Of a DNA stretch of 64,000 bases, positions 25,662 through 34,233 are shown piece by piece. A model generated the notes under the pieces. It searched no databases and was not told the DNA's origin. It was given only the letters and a program-made list of their open reading frames with translations. The DNA is from an uncultured Lachnospiraceae bacterium. Its GTDB lineage: Bacteria; Bacillota; Clostridia; Lachnospirales; Lachnospiraceae. The stretch is taken from NCBI GenBank assembly GCA_910579865.1, contig CAJTXA010000002.1, positions 62,001 to 126,000 on the forward strand, in the 5' to 3' direction. Within the stretch, counting starts at the first letter, position 1. Each line of letters opens with the position of its first letter. Made by a program: the position numbers and the translations under genes.

Positions 25662-26424
25662 CATGCATTGTCATACGAAAGAAGGTTCACTAGATGGAAA
25701 GGTAAGCATTGGGGATTATATTGCTATTTTACAAAAGCGTGGTTTCGATGGGATGGTAGTGACGGATCATAATTCTTACAATGGATACCGTTATTGGAAG
25801 AAACAGATTAAGGGAAAGAAGTATACTGATTTTAAAGTATTTAAAGGGGTAGAATATGATACAATTGATGCAGGGCATATTTTAGTAATTATGCCAGAGA
25901 ATGTGAAATTAAAAATACTAGAACTTCGGGGACTTCCAGTACAAGTACTTACTGATTTGGTGCATAAGCATGGCGGAATTCTTGGACCAGCTCATCCATG
26001 TGGTGAGAAGTACTTAAGTGTAACAAATACAAAGAAGTACTGGTTTCGAAAAAATATCTTGGCGAAATTTGATTTTATTGAAGAATTTAATGCCTGTGAA
26101 TCAGAAGAGTCTAATTGTTCTGCTACTATGTTGGCACAGGTATATCGGTTGGCTGGAACAGGAGGAAGCGATGCACATAAAGTAGATTGTATTGGAACAG
26201 CTTATACCATTTTGGAAGAGTATGTAGAGAATGAAACAGAGCTGATTGCTTATATAAAAGCAAGAAAGCCAATGAAAACCGGAGGAGTTTATTATCATGG
26301 AACAACAAAAGAAAAACTAGGAATGGCTGGTGCTGTTTTGACACAAAGTTTTTGGTTTTACAATCGGTTTACCTGGCTTGTAAAAACTTATAGTCGAAAG
26401 AAAACACTTCGTTCAGAAAAGTAG
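25651..26424 (+). CDS. second PHP-domain protein
   Basis: A 257-residue PHP-fold hydrolase shorter than its neighbour. Metal ligands: LDMHCHTKEGS (His6, His8), MVVTDHNSYNG, a Glu in FKGVEYDT, LGPAHPCGE and GTGGSDAHKVD. The C-terminal 40 residues are basic and aromatic and may contact membrane or nucleic acid. It lacks the polymerase- or histidinol-type signatures, so the substrate is unassigned. It overlaps the first PHP gene by 11 bp (AGGGAAG box inside it). The tandem arrangement suggests related but distinct substrates. Confidence 0.82.
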   Translation: MKLDMHCHTKEGSLDGKVSIGDYIAILQKRGFDGMVVTDHNSYNGYRYWKKQIKGKKYTDFKVFKGVEYDTIDAGHILVIMPENVKLKILELRGLPVQVLTDLVHKHGGILGPAHPCGEKYLSVTNTKKYWFRKNILAKFDFIEEFNACESEESNCSATMLAQVYRLAGTGGSDAHKVDCIGTAYTILEEYVENETELIAYIKARKPMKTGGVYYHGTTKEKLGMAGAVLTQSFWFYNRFTWLVKTYSRKKTLRSEK

Positions 26425-26514
26425 AGGCTTTACAAATGGCAAGTTATGCGATAGAATACTCAAATAGGAAGAAAGAACTAGAATGTAGGAAGTGGTTTGA
26501 GGAGGACATATTGA

Positions 26515-28194
26515 ATGACAATGGAAAATAAAATGGAAGAAAAGGATATCGTTTCGAAAAATTTTATTGAGCAGATAATAGAGAAAGATTTGGAAAATGG
26601 AGTTTATCAGCATATACAAACTCGATTTCCACCAGAACCAAATGGATATTTGCATATTGGACATGCTAAGTCTATTTTATTGAATTATGGGTTAGCACAG
26701 AAGTATCATGGAAAGTTTAATATGCGTTTTGATGATACAAATCCAACCAAAGAAAAGACAGAGTTTGTAGAATCTATTTTAGCAGATATTCGTTGGCTTG
26801 GAGCAGATTGGGAAGATCGGCTTTTCTTTGCTTCAAATTATTTTCAACAGATGTATGAAGCAGCTATTACATTGATTCAAAAAGGAAAAGCATATGTCTG
26901 TGATTTATCCGCAGAAGAGATTCGGGCTTATCGAGGAAGTCTAACAGAACCAGGAAAAGAAAGCCCTTACCGTAATCGATCAGTAGAAGAAAATCTAAAA
27001 TTATTTGAAAATATGAAAAATGGTGAATATGAGGATGGAGAAAAGGTACTCCGTGCAAAGATTGATATGGCTTCTCCAAATATCAATATGAGAGATCCTG
27101 TAATTTACCGTGTAGCTCATATGACACATCATAATACAAAGGATACATGGTGTATTTATCCTATGTATGATTTTGCTCATCCAATTGAAGATGCGATTGA
27201 GCATATTACCCATTCGATCTGTACATTAGAATTTGAAGATCATAGACCACTTTATGATTGGGTTGTAAAGGAATTGGAATATAAAGAGCCTCCAAAACAG
27301 ATTGAGTTTGCAAAACTTTACTTAACAAATGTAGTAACAGGAAAACGTTATATTAAAAAGTTAGTAGAGGATGGAATAGTAGATGGCTGGGACGATCCAC
27401 GATTGGTAACAATAGCAGCACTGAGAAGAAGAGGGTTTACACCAGAATCGATTAAGATGTTTGTAGAATTATGTGGTGTTTCAAAAGCAAATAGTTCTGT
27501 TGATTATGCAATGTTAGAGTATTGTATTCGAGAAGATTTAAAACAAAAAGCACCACGTTATATGGCAGTTTTAGATCCAATTAAGTTGGTGATTGACAAT
27601 TATCCAGAAGGAAAAGTGGAGTATGTAGAGGCAGTCAATAATCCAGAAAATGAAGCGATGGGAACCAGACAAATTCCTTTTGGACGAGAGATTTATATTG
27701 AAAGAGACGATTTTAGAATTGAGCCACCGAAAAAGTATTTTCGTTTATTTCCTGGAAATGAAGTACGGTTAATGCATGCCTATTTTGTAACTTGTACTGG
27801 TTATGAAACAGATTCCGAAGGAAAGGTAACAGTAGTACATGCTACTTATGATCCAAAGACGAAGTGTGGAAGTGGTTTTACAGAGCGAAAAGTAAAAGGT
27901 ACAATTCATTGGGTGCCAACAGAAACTGCTATAAAAGCAGAAGTTCGTCTGTATGAAAATTTAGTAGATGAAGAAAAGGGAAAATTAAATGAAGATGGTA
28001 CACTAAATTTAAATGAACATTCCATGCAGATAATGGAATCTTGTTATTTAGAACCAGCTTTTTCTGGTGCGAAAGCATTAGATCGCTTTCAGTTTGTAAG
28101 AAATGGATTTTTCTGTATCGATAGTAAAGATTCTGCACCAGATCATATGGTATTGAATCGAATTGTTTCGTTAAAAAGCTCATTTAAGCTATAA
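26515..28194 (+). CDS. glnS: glutamine--tRNA ligase
   Basis: A 559-residue class I aminoacyl-tRNA synthetase that charges tRNA-Gln directly. The ATP-binding HIGH motif is in PPEPNGYLHIGHAKSI. The anticodon-binding beta-barrel domains occupy roughly residues 340-555 with a conserved RIEPPKKYFRLFPGNEVRL. The KMSKS loop, normally VMSKRK in GlnRS, reads VVTGKRYIKKLV, as in other clostridial GlnRS. The ATG at 26515 follows AGGAGG. The gene stands between the PHP pair and DUF2225 with no clear terminator on either side. Confidence 0.95.
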   Translation: MTMENKMEEKDIVSKNFIEQIIEKDLENGVYQHIQTRFPPEPNGYLHIGHAKSILLNYGLAQKYHGKFNMRFDDTNPTKEKTEFVESILADIRWLGADWEDRLFFASNYFQQMYEAAITLIQKGKAYVCDLSAEEIRAYRGSLTEPGKESPYRNRSVEENLKLFENMKNGEYEDGEKVLRAKIDMASPNINMRDPVIYRVAHMTHHNTKDTWCIYPMYDFAHPIEDAIEHITHSICTLEFEDHRPLYDWVVKELEYKEPPKQIEFAKLYLTNVVTGKRYIKKLVEDGIVDGWDDPRLVTIAALRRRGFTPESIKMFVELCGVSKANSSVDYAMLEYCIREDLKQKAPRYMAVLDPIKLVIDNYPEGKVEYVEAVNNPENEAMGTRQIPFGREIYIERDDFRIEPPKKYFRLFPGNEVRLMHAYFVTCTGYETDSEGKVTVVHATYDPKTKCGSGFTERKVKGTIHWVPTETAIKAEVRLYENLVDEEKGKLNEDGTLNLNEHSMQIMESCYLEPAFSGAKALDRFQFVRNGFFCIDSKDSAPDHMVLNRIVSLKSSFKL

Positions 28195-28235
28195 AAACAG
28201 AAAAAACTGCTTTTATCAGCAAAGGAGAAAGATAA

Positions 28236-29084
28236 ATGGGCAGCTTGTTTGATGGGTTAGAAAAATTAGGTTTTAAAAAAATAGAGGAAGAAGAGATATT
28301 TAAAATGAATATTCAGAAGAATAAAGAGGAAGAAAATCAAGTGAAAATTGTCGAAGAGAAAAAAGAAGAAGAGTATTTATTCGAGAAGAGATATAGTTGT
28401 CCCATTTGTGAAAATAAATTTACAGAACATACAGTAAAAGCAGGAAAGGCAAGACGAATTGGCTCAGATTTGGATCTAAGACCAAGATATACAGGGCTAG
28501 ATGCAACAAAATATAATATTGTATTTTGCAAAAAGTGTGGTTATGCTGCGCCGATTTCTTCTTTTCCACATATTTCTTCTTTACAAAGAAAACTATTAAA
28601 AGAGGAGATACAAAAGAATTATACAGGAGTGGAAGAGAAAGGAAATACGCTTTCTTATGAAGAGGCGATTATTCGTTTTAAATTAGCACTTTATTGTTCT
28701 GTAGTAAAACACGGGCGAAATAGTGAAAAAGCCTATTTATGTCTTCAGTTAGCATGGATGTATCGAGGATTAGCAGAACAGATGGAAGCATCAAAAGAAG
28801 CAAAAAAAGAGGAATTGGAAAAACTTCGGGAAGAGGAAAAAGCTTATATTGAAAAGGCACATACTGGTTTTGAAACTGCAGTAGCAAATGAGATGTTCCC
28901 TATTTGTGGAATGGATGAAATGACCTTTAATTATCTTTTAGCAGAACTTTCTAGAAGAGTAGGAAAAATTGATGAATGTAAGAAACTTTTGGGAATGATT
29001 TTGGTTTCAAAATCAGCTTCTACTGTAGTAAAAGATCGGGCAAGAAGATTAAAAGAAATTTTAACGGAGGAACAAAGTGAATGA
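28236..29084 (+). CDS. DUF2225 domain-containing zinc-ribbon protein
   Basis: A 282-residue cytoplasmic protein. Two cysteine pairs form a zinc ribbon: SCPICENKF (about residues 52-60) and VFCKKCGYAAP (about 93-103), separated by the DUF2225 segment with DLDLRPRYTGLDATKYN. The rest is helical with TPR-like character (LALYCSVVKH, YLCLQLAWMYRGLA). The first 40 residues are highly charged. Function unknown. The ATG at 28236 follows AAGGAG. The stop overlaps the MocR gene by 8 bp, giving coupled translation. Confidence 0.85.
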   Translation: MGSLFDGLEKLGFKKIEEEEIFKMNIQKNKEEENQVKIVEEKKEEEYLFEKRYSCPICENKFTEHTVKAGKARRIGSDLDLRPRYTGLDATKYNIVFCKKCGYAAPISSFPHISSLQRKLLKEEIQKNYTGVEEKGNTLSYEEAIIRFKLALYCSVVKHGRNSEKAYLCLQLAWMYRGLAEQMEASKEAKKEELEKLREEEKAYIEKAHTGFETAVANEMFPICGMDEMTFNYLLAELSRRVGKIDECKKLLGMILVSKSASTVVKDRARRLKEILTEEQSE

Positions 29085-30531
29085 TCTAATGATTCCTTTA
29101 AGCATGGAATCAAAAGAACCAATTTATAAGCAGATTTATTCATATATTAAGGATGAGATTAAAAAGGGACGCCTTCCTTGCGGTAGCAAACTTCCTTCTA
29201 CAAGAGTATTAGCAAGAAATATGCAGTTAAGTCGTAGTACAATTGAAATCGCATATGATCAACTTGTAGCGGAAGGCTATCTGGAAGCAGAGCCATATCG
29301 AGGGTATTATGTGGCCCAAATTGAGAATTTATATATGATGAATTCCCCAATAAAAAAGGCAGAGCACCATCCGCAAATTGCGGAAACGCTTTGCCTTTAT
29401 GATTTTTCCCCAAGGGGAATTGATTTGGAGCAGTTTCCTTATCGGCTTTGGCAAAAGATTACAAAAAATATATTAAATGATGCAAAAAAGGAAATATTTG
29501 GTTCTGGGATGCAAAAAGGAGATTATGAGTTAAGAGAGGCAATTCGTGACTATCTTCACCGTGCAAGAGGAGTGAATTGTACAGCAGAACAGTTGATTAT
29601 TGGGGCAGGAAATGAATATTTATTGTTACTACTCCATCAGATCCTTGGGAAAAATGGAGTACAAGTTGCAATGGAAAATCCAACTTATAAACAGGCTTAT
29701 CATGTTTTACAAAGTCTAGGTTATCAGATTTATCCGGTTTTAATGGATGCTTATGGGATATTAGTTTCTCAACTTCAAAAGACACAGGCAGAAATTGCTT
29801 ATGTGACCCCTTCTCATCAGTATCCGCTTGGAGTAGTAATGCCAATTAAGAGACGAATGGAATTGTTAAATTGGGCTATGGAGAGAGAAGGACGATATAT
29901 TATTGAAGATGATTATGATAGTGAATTTCGCTATAAAGGAAAGCCAATTCCCAGCTTACAAGGGGTAGATCAGGCAGGGAGAGTAATCTATATTGGAACG
30001 TTCTCTCGCTCAATTGCTCCAGCAATTCGAGTAAGTTATATGGTGCTTCCAACTGCATTAATGGAACGTTACGAAAAAGAATATGGATTTTATTCTTGTA
30101 CAGTGTCTCGAATTGAGCAGGCGGTACTGACCTGTTTTTTGAAAGAAGGGTATTTTGAACGGCATTTAAACCGAATGAGAGCAAATTATAAAGCAAAACA
30201 TGATCTGATTTTAAGTGAAATGCAAACGTTTCCTGGATTTTGTGTGTCTGGAGAAAATGCAGGAATCCATTTGCTTTTAACTTCGAAACAAGGGATTTTG
30301 GAACAGAAATTGGTAGAGCAGGCGCTTGCAGGGGGAGTTCGAGTGTATGGGTTATCAGCGTATTATATTGGAGAGGCAAAAAGGCGGGAAGATACAGTAG
30401 TACTTGGATATGCAAACCTTTCAGAACAAGAGATTTTACAAGGGTTAGAAATTCTGCGGAAAGTTTGGAAAGTGGATTCTTTTAGTAGAACTAATAAATC
30501 GTGTGATAGAAAAGAAGGGAAGATAGTATGA
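29077..30531 (+). CDS. MocR/PdxR-family regulator (GntR HTH plus aminotransferase-like domain), PLP lysine replaced
   Basis: A 484-residue protein. Residues 1-75 are a GntR winged helix (EPIYKQIYSYIKDEI, LPSTRVLARNMQLSRSTIE). Residues 110-475 are an aminotransferase fold I domain with IIEDDYDSEFRY and the PLP-phosphate-binding region. In MocR regulators the Schiff-base lysine lies in G(S/T)FSK..AP..R. Here it reads GTFSRSIAPAIR, with CGC at 30007-30009 giving Arg311, so covalent PLP binding is unlikely. Typical targets are vitamin B6 or amino-acid genes; none is adjacent. It overlaps DUF2225 by 8 bp and DUF6062 by 4 bp. Confidence 0.88.
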   Translation: MNDLMIPLSMESKEPIYKQIYSYIKDEIKKGRLPCGSKLPSTRVLARNMQLSRSTIEIAYDQLVAEGYLEAEPYRGYYVAQIENLYMMNSPIKKAEHHPQIAETLCLYDFSPRGIDLEQFPYRLWQKITKNILNDAKKEIFGSGMQKGDYELREAIRDYLHRARGVNCTAEQLIIGAGNEYLLLLLHQILGKNGVQVAMENPTYKQAYHVLQSLGYQIYPVLMDAYGILVSQLQKTQAEIAYVTPSHQYPLGVVMPIKRRMELLNWAMEREGRYIIEDDYDSEFRYKGKPIPSLQGVDQAGRVIYIGTFSRSIAPAIRVSYMVLPTALMERYEKEYGFYSCTVSRIEQAVLTCFLKEGYFERHLNRMRANYKAKHDLILSEMQTFPGFCVSGENAGIHLLLTSKQGILEQKLVEQALAGGVRVYGLSAYYIGEAKRREDTVVLGYANLSEQEILQGLEILRKVWKVDSFSRTNKSCDRKEGKIV

Positions 30532-31259
30532 AGGAAAAGTTATATACAATACCAGTAAATGATGCATTTGCAGTAGACTGTGAGTGTCCAATTTGTGCGA
30601 TGAAAAAGAAATTGGAAGAAGATGCTGTGGATTATACAATGGGGCCTAGTTATATGGAGGATGATACTAGGATGCAGACCGATCGGCTGGGGTTTTGCGA
30701 GAAGCATATGCGAATGATTTGGGAGAAGAATAATCGGCTTGGATTGGCTTTAGTGGCTAGTACACATATAAAGAAGGTTATCACAGATGTAGAGGCGTTA
30801 GCAGCTCAAAAGGTAGAGAAAGGGGGATTTTTTAAGAAAGTAAAGGAAGATCCTGTAGTGGATTATATGAAGCGGCTGGAAGGGTCTTGTTTTGTCTGTG
30901 AACGAATACAGATGAGTTTTGAACGATATATTATGACTGTTTGTCATCTTTTTAAGAGTGATGGGGAGTTTCGAAAGAAGTATGAGGAATCGAAGGGATT
31001 TTGTAATGAACATTATCGGGTTTTATTGGAAGGGGCGAGTCAGTATTTAAGCGGGAAACAGTTGGAGGAGTTTCGGGAGGCGACAAATCGAGTTTATATG
31101 GAGAATATGAAACGAATGTTGGGGGATGTGGAGTGGTTTATTAATAAGTTTGATTATCGGTATCAGGATGAACCTTGGAAGAATTCGGAGGATGCAATGC
31201 AGAGGACACTTACAAAGCTGAATGGGATTATTGTGGAGGAGGATGGGAAGTTGCGGTAG
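30528..31259 (+). CDS. DUF6062 family protein
   Basis: A 243-residue protein with three Cys-containing motifs: VDCECPICAMKKKLE, GFCEKHMRMI and, later, GSCFVCERIQMSFERY with GFCNEHYRVLLEG. The repeated C..C plus CxxH pairs suggest two similar zinc-binding halves, and the pattern matches the DUF6062 family common in Lachnospiraceae. No catalytic function is known. It starts inside the stop of the MocR gene (ATGA). Codon use shifts here toward G-ending codons (GAG, GGG, CGG) compared with upstream genes. Confidence 0.8.
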   Translation: MKEKLYTIPVNDAFAVDCECPICAMKKKLEEDAVDYTMGPSYMEDDTRMQTDRLGFCEKHMRMIWEKNNRLGLALVASTHIKKVITDVEALAAQKVEKGGFFKKVKEDPVVDYMKRLEGSCFVCERIQMSFERYIMTVCHLFKSDGEFRKKYEESKGFCNEHYRVLLEGASQYLSGKQLEEFREATNRVYMENMKRMLGDVEWFINKFDYRYQDEPWKNSEDAMQRTLTKLNGIIVEEDGKLR

Positions 31260-31280
31260 AAAAAAGATTCTAAATCGGAC

Positions 31281-31366
31281 GCAGGAAACGAATTGCAGGT
31301 CTATTTTGGGCCCGCTTGCGCTTAGGATTTCCATGACCCTTCATAGACCTGCAATTCGTTTCCTGC
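31281..31366. repeat. 24-bp perfect inverted repeat with 38-base loop
   Basis: Left arm 31281-31304 and right arm 31343-31366 are exact complements; the loop is 31305-31342. It begins 22 bases after the DUF6062 stop. It is far longer and more GC-rich than ordinary terminators here and has no T-run, so it is not a simple terminator. The loop read on the minus strand (CATGGAAATCCTAAGCGC) resembles the loop of the palindrome at 39330-39500. Confidence 0.85.
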
Positions 31367-31432
31367 TGTATATTCGGGGAGGAAGTTTTGGTTGTAATAG
31401 TAATTTTTTGTCAAAATTTTATTTTTGTGTAT

Positions 31433-31460
31433 TTGTAAATTGTTTTAGGTTAGGTATAAT
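31433..31460 (+). promoter_or_regulatory. possible promoter of the DUF6171 gene
   Basis: TTGTAA at 31433-31438 and TATAAT at 31455-31460, spacer 16. The surrounding 31380-31570 is strikingly poor in C on this strand. Confidence 0.4.
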
Positions 31461-31611
31461 ATTTAGTTGTATTGTAAATTAGTAGTAAAGATTTTTTAAT
31501 GGTAGGTGGTGGCTTTTGGTTGTTTATTATGGGGGAAATGGGGTTTTGGTATGAGGTGGTATAGAGAGGTAGAAGTTGGGGAAAAATATGGGAGGTAAGG
31601 AGGATAAAAAA

Positions 31612-31872
31612 GTGGAAGGGAGAGTTTGTCAGTGTGAGATTCCTTTGAATCTTCAGGTGGATAAGATGTATGAGAAGATTGCAGAGTATCTTTCTGGACT
31701 GGAGAAAGAGGATTGTGTGGAGGATGGAGTTTATGAGGAACGATTGAAAAAGTGTAGTGCTTGTGATAGATTGGCTGGGGGACTTACTTGTATGGAGTGT
31801 GGGTGTTTTGTGCTGGTTCGGGCAAAGAAGAAGAGGCTGCATTGTCCGAGAGTTGGTGGGGCTGAATGGTAA
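31612..31872 (+). CDS. DUF6171 family zinc-binding protein
   Basis: An 86-residue small protein. The C-terminal half holds a treble-clef-like cysteine set: KKCSACDRLAGGLTCMECGC followed by FVLVRAKKKRLHCP and a terminal Trp. This is the DUF6171 pattern. Two further Cys are near the N-terminus (VCQCEIP). The start is taken as GTG 31612 because a consensus AAGGAGG lies 8 bases before it. The open frame extends to a TTG at 31576 without a ribosome binding site. Function unknown; it is often a single small gene near housekeeping genes. Confidence 0.75.
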   Translation: MEGRVCQCEIPLNLQVDKMYEKIAEYLSGLEKEDCVEDGVYEERLKKCSACDRLAGGLTCMECGCFVLVRAKKKRLHCPRVGGAEW

Positions 31873-32002
31873 AGTGTTTTTTATGTTTACTGTTATTTTA
31901 GATTTATTTTAGATTTATTTGGGAAAACGAGTTAAAAGAAGAAAAAATTAGAAAATGGAAGAAAAAAAGAGATAAATTATGATACAGAACGGAATTTGGG
32001 AG

Positions 32003-32031
32003 TTGCATAATTTAGGTAAAATCACTAATAT
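32003..32031 (+). promoter_or_regulatory. groESL promoter
   Basis: TTGCAT at 32003-32008 and TAATAT at 32026-32031, spacer 17, directly before the CIRCE operator. Confidence 0.65.
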
Positions 32032-32043
32032 ATTACTTAGCAG

Positions 32044-32070
32044 TTAGCACTCGATTTAAGTGAGTGCTAA
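32044..32070. promoter_or_regulatory. CIRCE operator (HrcA binding site)
   Basis: TTAGCACTC, a 9-base spacer, and GAGTGCTAA form a perfect CIRCE element 31 bases before the groES start, just after the promoter. HrcA represses groESL here at normal temperature and releases it on heat shock. This is established for the element; hrcA itself is outside the window. Confidence 0.97.
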
Positions 32071-32100
32071 TAAAATGAAATTTCAGGAGGCGTTTTGATT

Positions 32101-32385
32101 ATGAAGTTAGTACCTTTAGGCGACAGAGTCGTATTAAAACAATTAGTAGCAGAAGAAACAACAAAGTCAGGGATTGTGTTACCTGGACAGGCAAAAGAAA
32201 AACCACAACAGGCAGAAGTGATTGCAGTAGGACCTGGTGGAGTTGTGGATGGTAAGGAAGTGACAATGCAGGTAAAGGTTGGCGATAAGGTTATCTTTTC
32301 TAAGTACGCTGGAACAGAAGTAAAGTTAGAAGAGGTAGAGTATATTGTTGTAAAACAGAATGATATTTTGGCAGTTGTAGAGTAG
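32101..32385 (+). CDS. groES: co-chaperonin GroES
   Basis: A 94-residue GroES. The start KLVPLGDRVVLKQLVAEE is typical, the mobile loop is TTKSGIVLPGQAKEKPQQ, and the C-terminal half has VKVGDKVIFSKYAGTEVKL. It forms the heptameric lid of GroEL. The ATG at 32101 is used; a TTG two codons earlier is only 4 bases from the AGGAGG box. It is controlled by the CIRCE element upstream and is co-transcribed with groEL 66 bp downstream. Confidence 0.98.
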   Translation: MKLVPLGDRVVLKQLVAEETTKSGIVLPGQAKEKPQQAEVIAVGPGGVVDGKEVTMQVKVGDKVIFSKYAGTEVKLEEVEYIVVKQNDILAVVE

Positions 32386-32451
32386 TTTTTTGATGGAATA
32401 TGTTTGGTGATAAAAGAGATTTTATAATTGATTTTAGGAGGAAATTTAACT

Positions 32452-34074
32452 ATGGCAAAGGAAATTAAGTATGGTGCAGAGGCCAGAACCGCTTTGGAGA
32501 CAGGGGTAAATAAGCTGGCAAATACAGTAAAAGTGACATTAGGACCAAAGGGTAGAAATGTTGTTTTGGATAAGTCTTTTGGGGCACCTCTTATTACAAA
32601 TGATGGTGTGACAATTGCAAAAGAGATTGAGTTGGAAGATGCATTTGAAAATATGGGTGCACAACTTGTTAAGGAAGTAGCTACAAAGACAAATGATGTA
32701 GCGGGAGATGGTACAACAACAGCTACTGTTTTGGCACAGGCAATGATTCATGAAGGAATGAAAAATTTGGCTGCTGGTGCAAATCCAATTATTTTAAGAA
32801 GAGGAATGAAGAAGGCTACTGATGTAGCAGTGGAAGCAATTGCTCAGATGTCCCGTAAAGTGGATGGAAAGAATCAGATTGCAAGAGTTGCTGCTATCTC
32901 TGCTGGAGATGAAGAGGTTGGAAATTTGGTTGCTGATGCAATGGAAAAGGTTTCTAATGATGGTGTAATAACGATTGAAGAGTCTAAGACAATGAAAACA
33001 GAACTGGATTTAGTAGAAGGAATGCAGTTTGACCGTGGTTATGTTTCCGCTTATATGGCTACTGATATGGATAAGATGGAAGCTGTTTTGGAGAATCCAT
33101 ATATTTTAATTACAGATAAGAAGATTTCAAATATTCAGGAAATTTTACCTATTTTAGAGCAGATTGTACAGTCTGGTGCAAAGCTGTTGATTATTGCTGA
33201 GGATGTAGAAGGAGAAGCTTTGACTACCTTGATTGTAAATAAATTGAGAGGTACATTCTCTGTTGTAGCAGTAAAGGCTCCTGGTTATGGTGATAGAAGA
33301 AAGGAAATGCTTAAAGATATCGCTATTTTGACTGGTGGAGAAGTGATTTCTGAGGAACTTGGTCTGGATTTGAAAGAGACAACAATGGATATGCTGGGAC
33401 GTGCAAAATCAGTGAAAGTACAGAAAGAAAATACAATTATTGTTGATGGAGAGGGCGATAAGGAAGAAATCGCTTCTAGAGTATCTCAGATTCGGATGCA
33501 GATTGAAGAGACAACTTCTGATTTTGATAGAGAAAAATTACAGGAGAGATTGGCGAAGTTGGCAGGTGGTGTGGCAGTGATTCGTGTAGGTGCTGCTACA
33601 GAACCAGAGATGAAAGAGAATAAACTTCGTATGGAAGATGCACTTGCAGCTACAAAGGCAGCTGTAGAAGAGGGTATCGTTCAGGGCGGCGGTGCTGCTT
33701 ATATTCATGCTTCTAAGAAAGTAGCTGAGATGGCTTCTTCTTTGGAAGGAGATGAAAAGACAGGAGCAAATATTATTTTGAAAGCATTAGAGTCACCATT
33801 GTTCTGTATTACTTCTAATGCAGGTTTAGAAGGCTCTGTAATTGTAAGTAAAGTACGTGAGGCAGAAGATGGAATCGGATTTGATGCTTTAAAAGAGGCT
33901 TATGTAGATATGGTTGAGGCAGGAATTTTAGACCCAGCTAAGGTAACACGAAGCGCTCTTCAAAATGCAACAAGTGTAGCTTCTACTTTATTGACTACAG
34001 AATCTGTTGTAGCAAATATTAAAGAAGATACTCCTGCTATGCCTGCTGGAGCTGGTGGAATGGGAATGATGTAA
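32452..34074 (+). CDS. groEL: chaperonin GroEL
   Basis: A 540-residue chaperonin that folds proteins in an ATP-driven chamber. Visible features: KYGAEARTALETGVNKLANT at the N-terminus, the ATP-binding GDGTTTATVLAQAM, PGYGDRRKEMLKDIA in the apical region, RVGAATEPEMKE and the Gly/Met-rich C-terminal tail (PAMPAGAGGMGMM). The start is the ATG at 32452, 10 bases after AGGAGG; upstream in-frame codons are not needed. It is the second gene of the HrcA-regulated operon and is followed by a terminator. Confidence 0.98.
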   Translation: MAKEIKYGAEARTALETGVNKLANTVKVTLGPKGRNVVLDKSFGAPLITNDGVTIAKEIELEDAFENMGAQLVKEVATKTNDVAGDGTTTATVLAQAMIHEGMKNLAAGANPIILRRGMKKATDVAVEAIAQMSRKVDGKNQIARVAAISAGDEEVGNLVADAMEKVSNDGVITIEESKTMKTELDLVEGMQFDRGYVSAYMATDMDKMEAVLENPYILITDKKISNIQEILPILEQIVQSGAKLLIIAEDVEGEALTTLIVNKLRGTFSVVAVKAPGYGDRRKEMLKDIAILTGGEVISEELGLDLKETTMDMLGRAKSVKVQKENTIIVDGEGDKEEIASRVSQIRMQIEETTSDFDREKLQERLAKLAGGVAVIRVGAATEPEMKENKLRMEDALAATKAAVEEGIVQGGGAAYIHASKKVAEMASSLEGDEKTGANIILKALESPLFCITSNAGLEGSVIVSKVREAEDGIGFDALKEAYVDMVEAGILDPAKVTRSALQNATSVASTLLTTESVVANIKEDTPAMPAGAGGMGMM

Positions 34075-34094
34075 ACCAGAATAATTGAATTGTT

Positions 34095-34133
34095 AAAAGT
34101 GGGAATTATTGAAAAATAGTTCCTGCTTTTTTA
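34095..34133 (+). terminator. groESL terminator
   Basis: Arms 34095-34110 and 34115-34130 pair over 16 bases with three G-T wobbles around GAAA, followed by more T. Confidence 0.8.
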
Positions 34134-34162
34134 TTTTTATTGGACTGGTATGAAGATTCATC

Positions 34163-34191
34163 TTGCACCAGATGCTAAAGTGGTATATAAT
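34163..34191 (+). promoter_or_regulatory. promoter of the XpaC-like/telA operon
   Basis: TTGCAC at 34163-34168 and TATAAT at 34186-34191 with a 17-base spacer. Because this lies inside the longest possible reading frame (ATG 34150), it shows that translation starts further downstream. Confidence 0.7.
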
Positions 34192-34233
34192 CAAAATATT
34201 GAGAAAGATGGGGAAGAAAGGCTTGGTATAAGT

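Noticed and set aside
34150..34233. N-terminal extension of the XpaC-like protein
   Set aside because: A TTGCAC-N17-TATAAT promoter lies inside it, and the extension has no family similarity.
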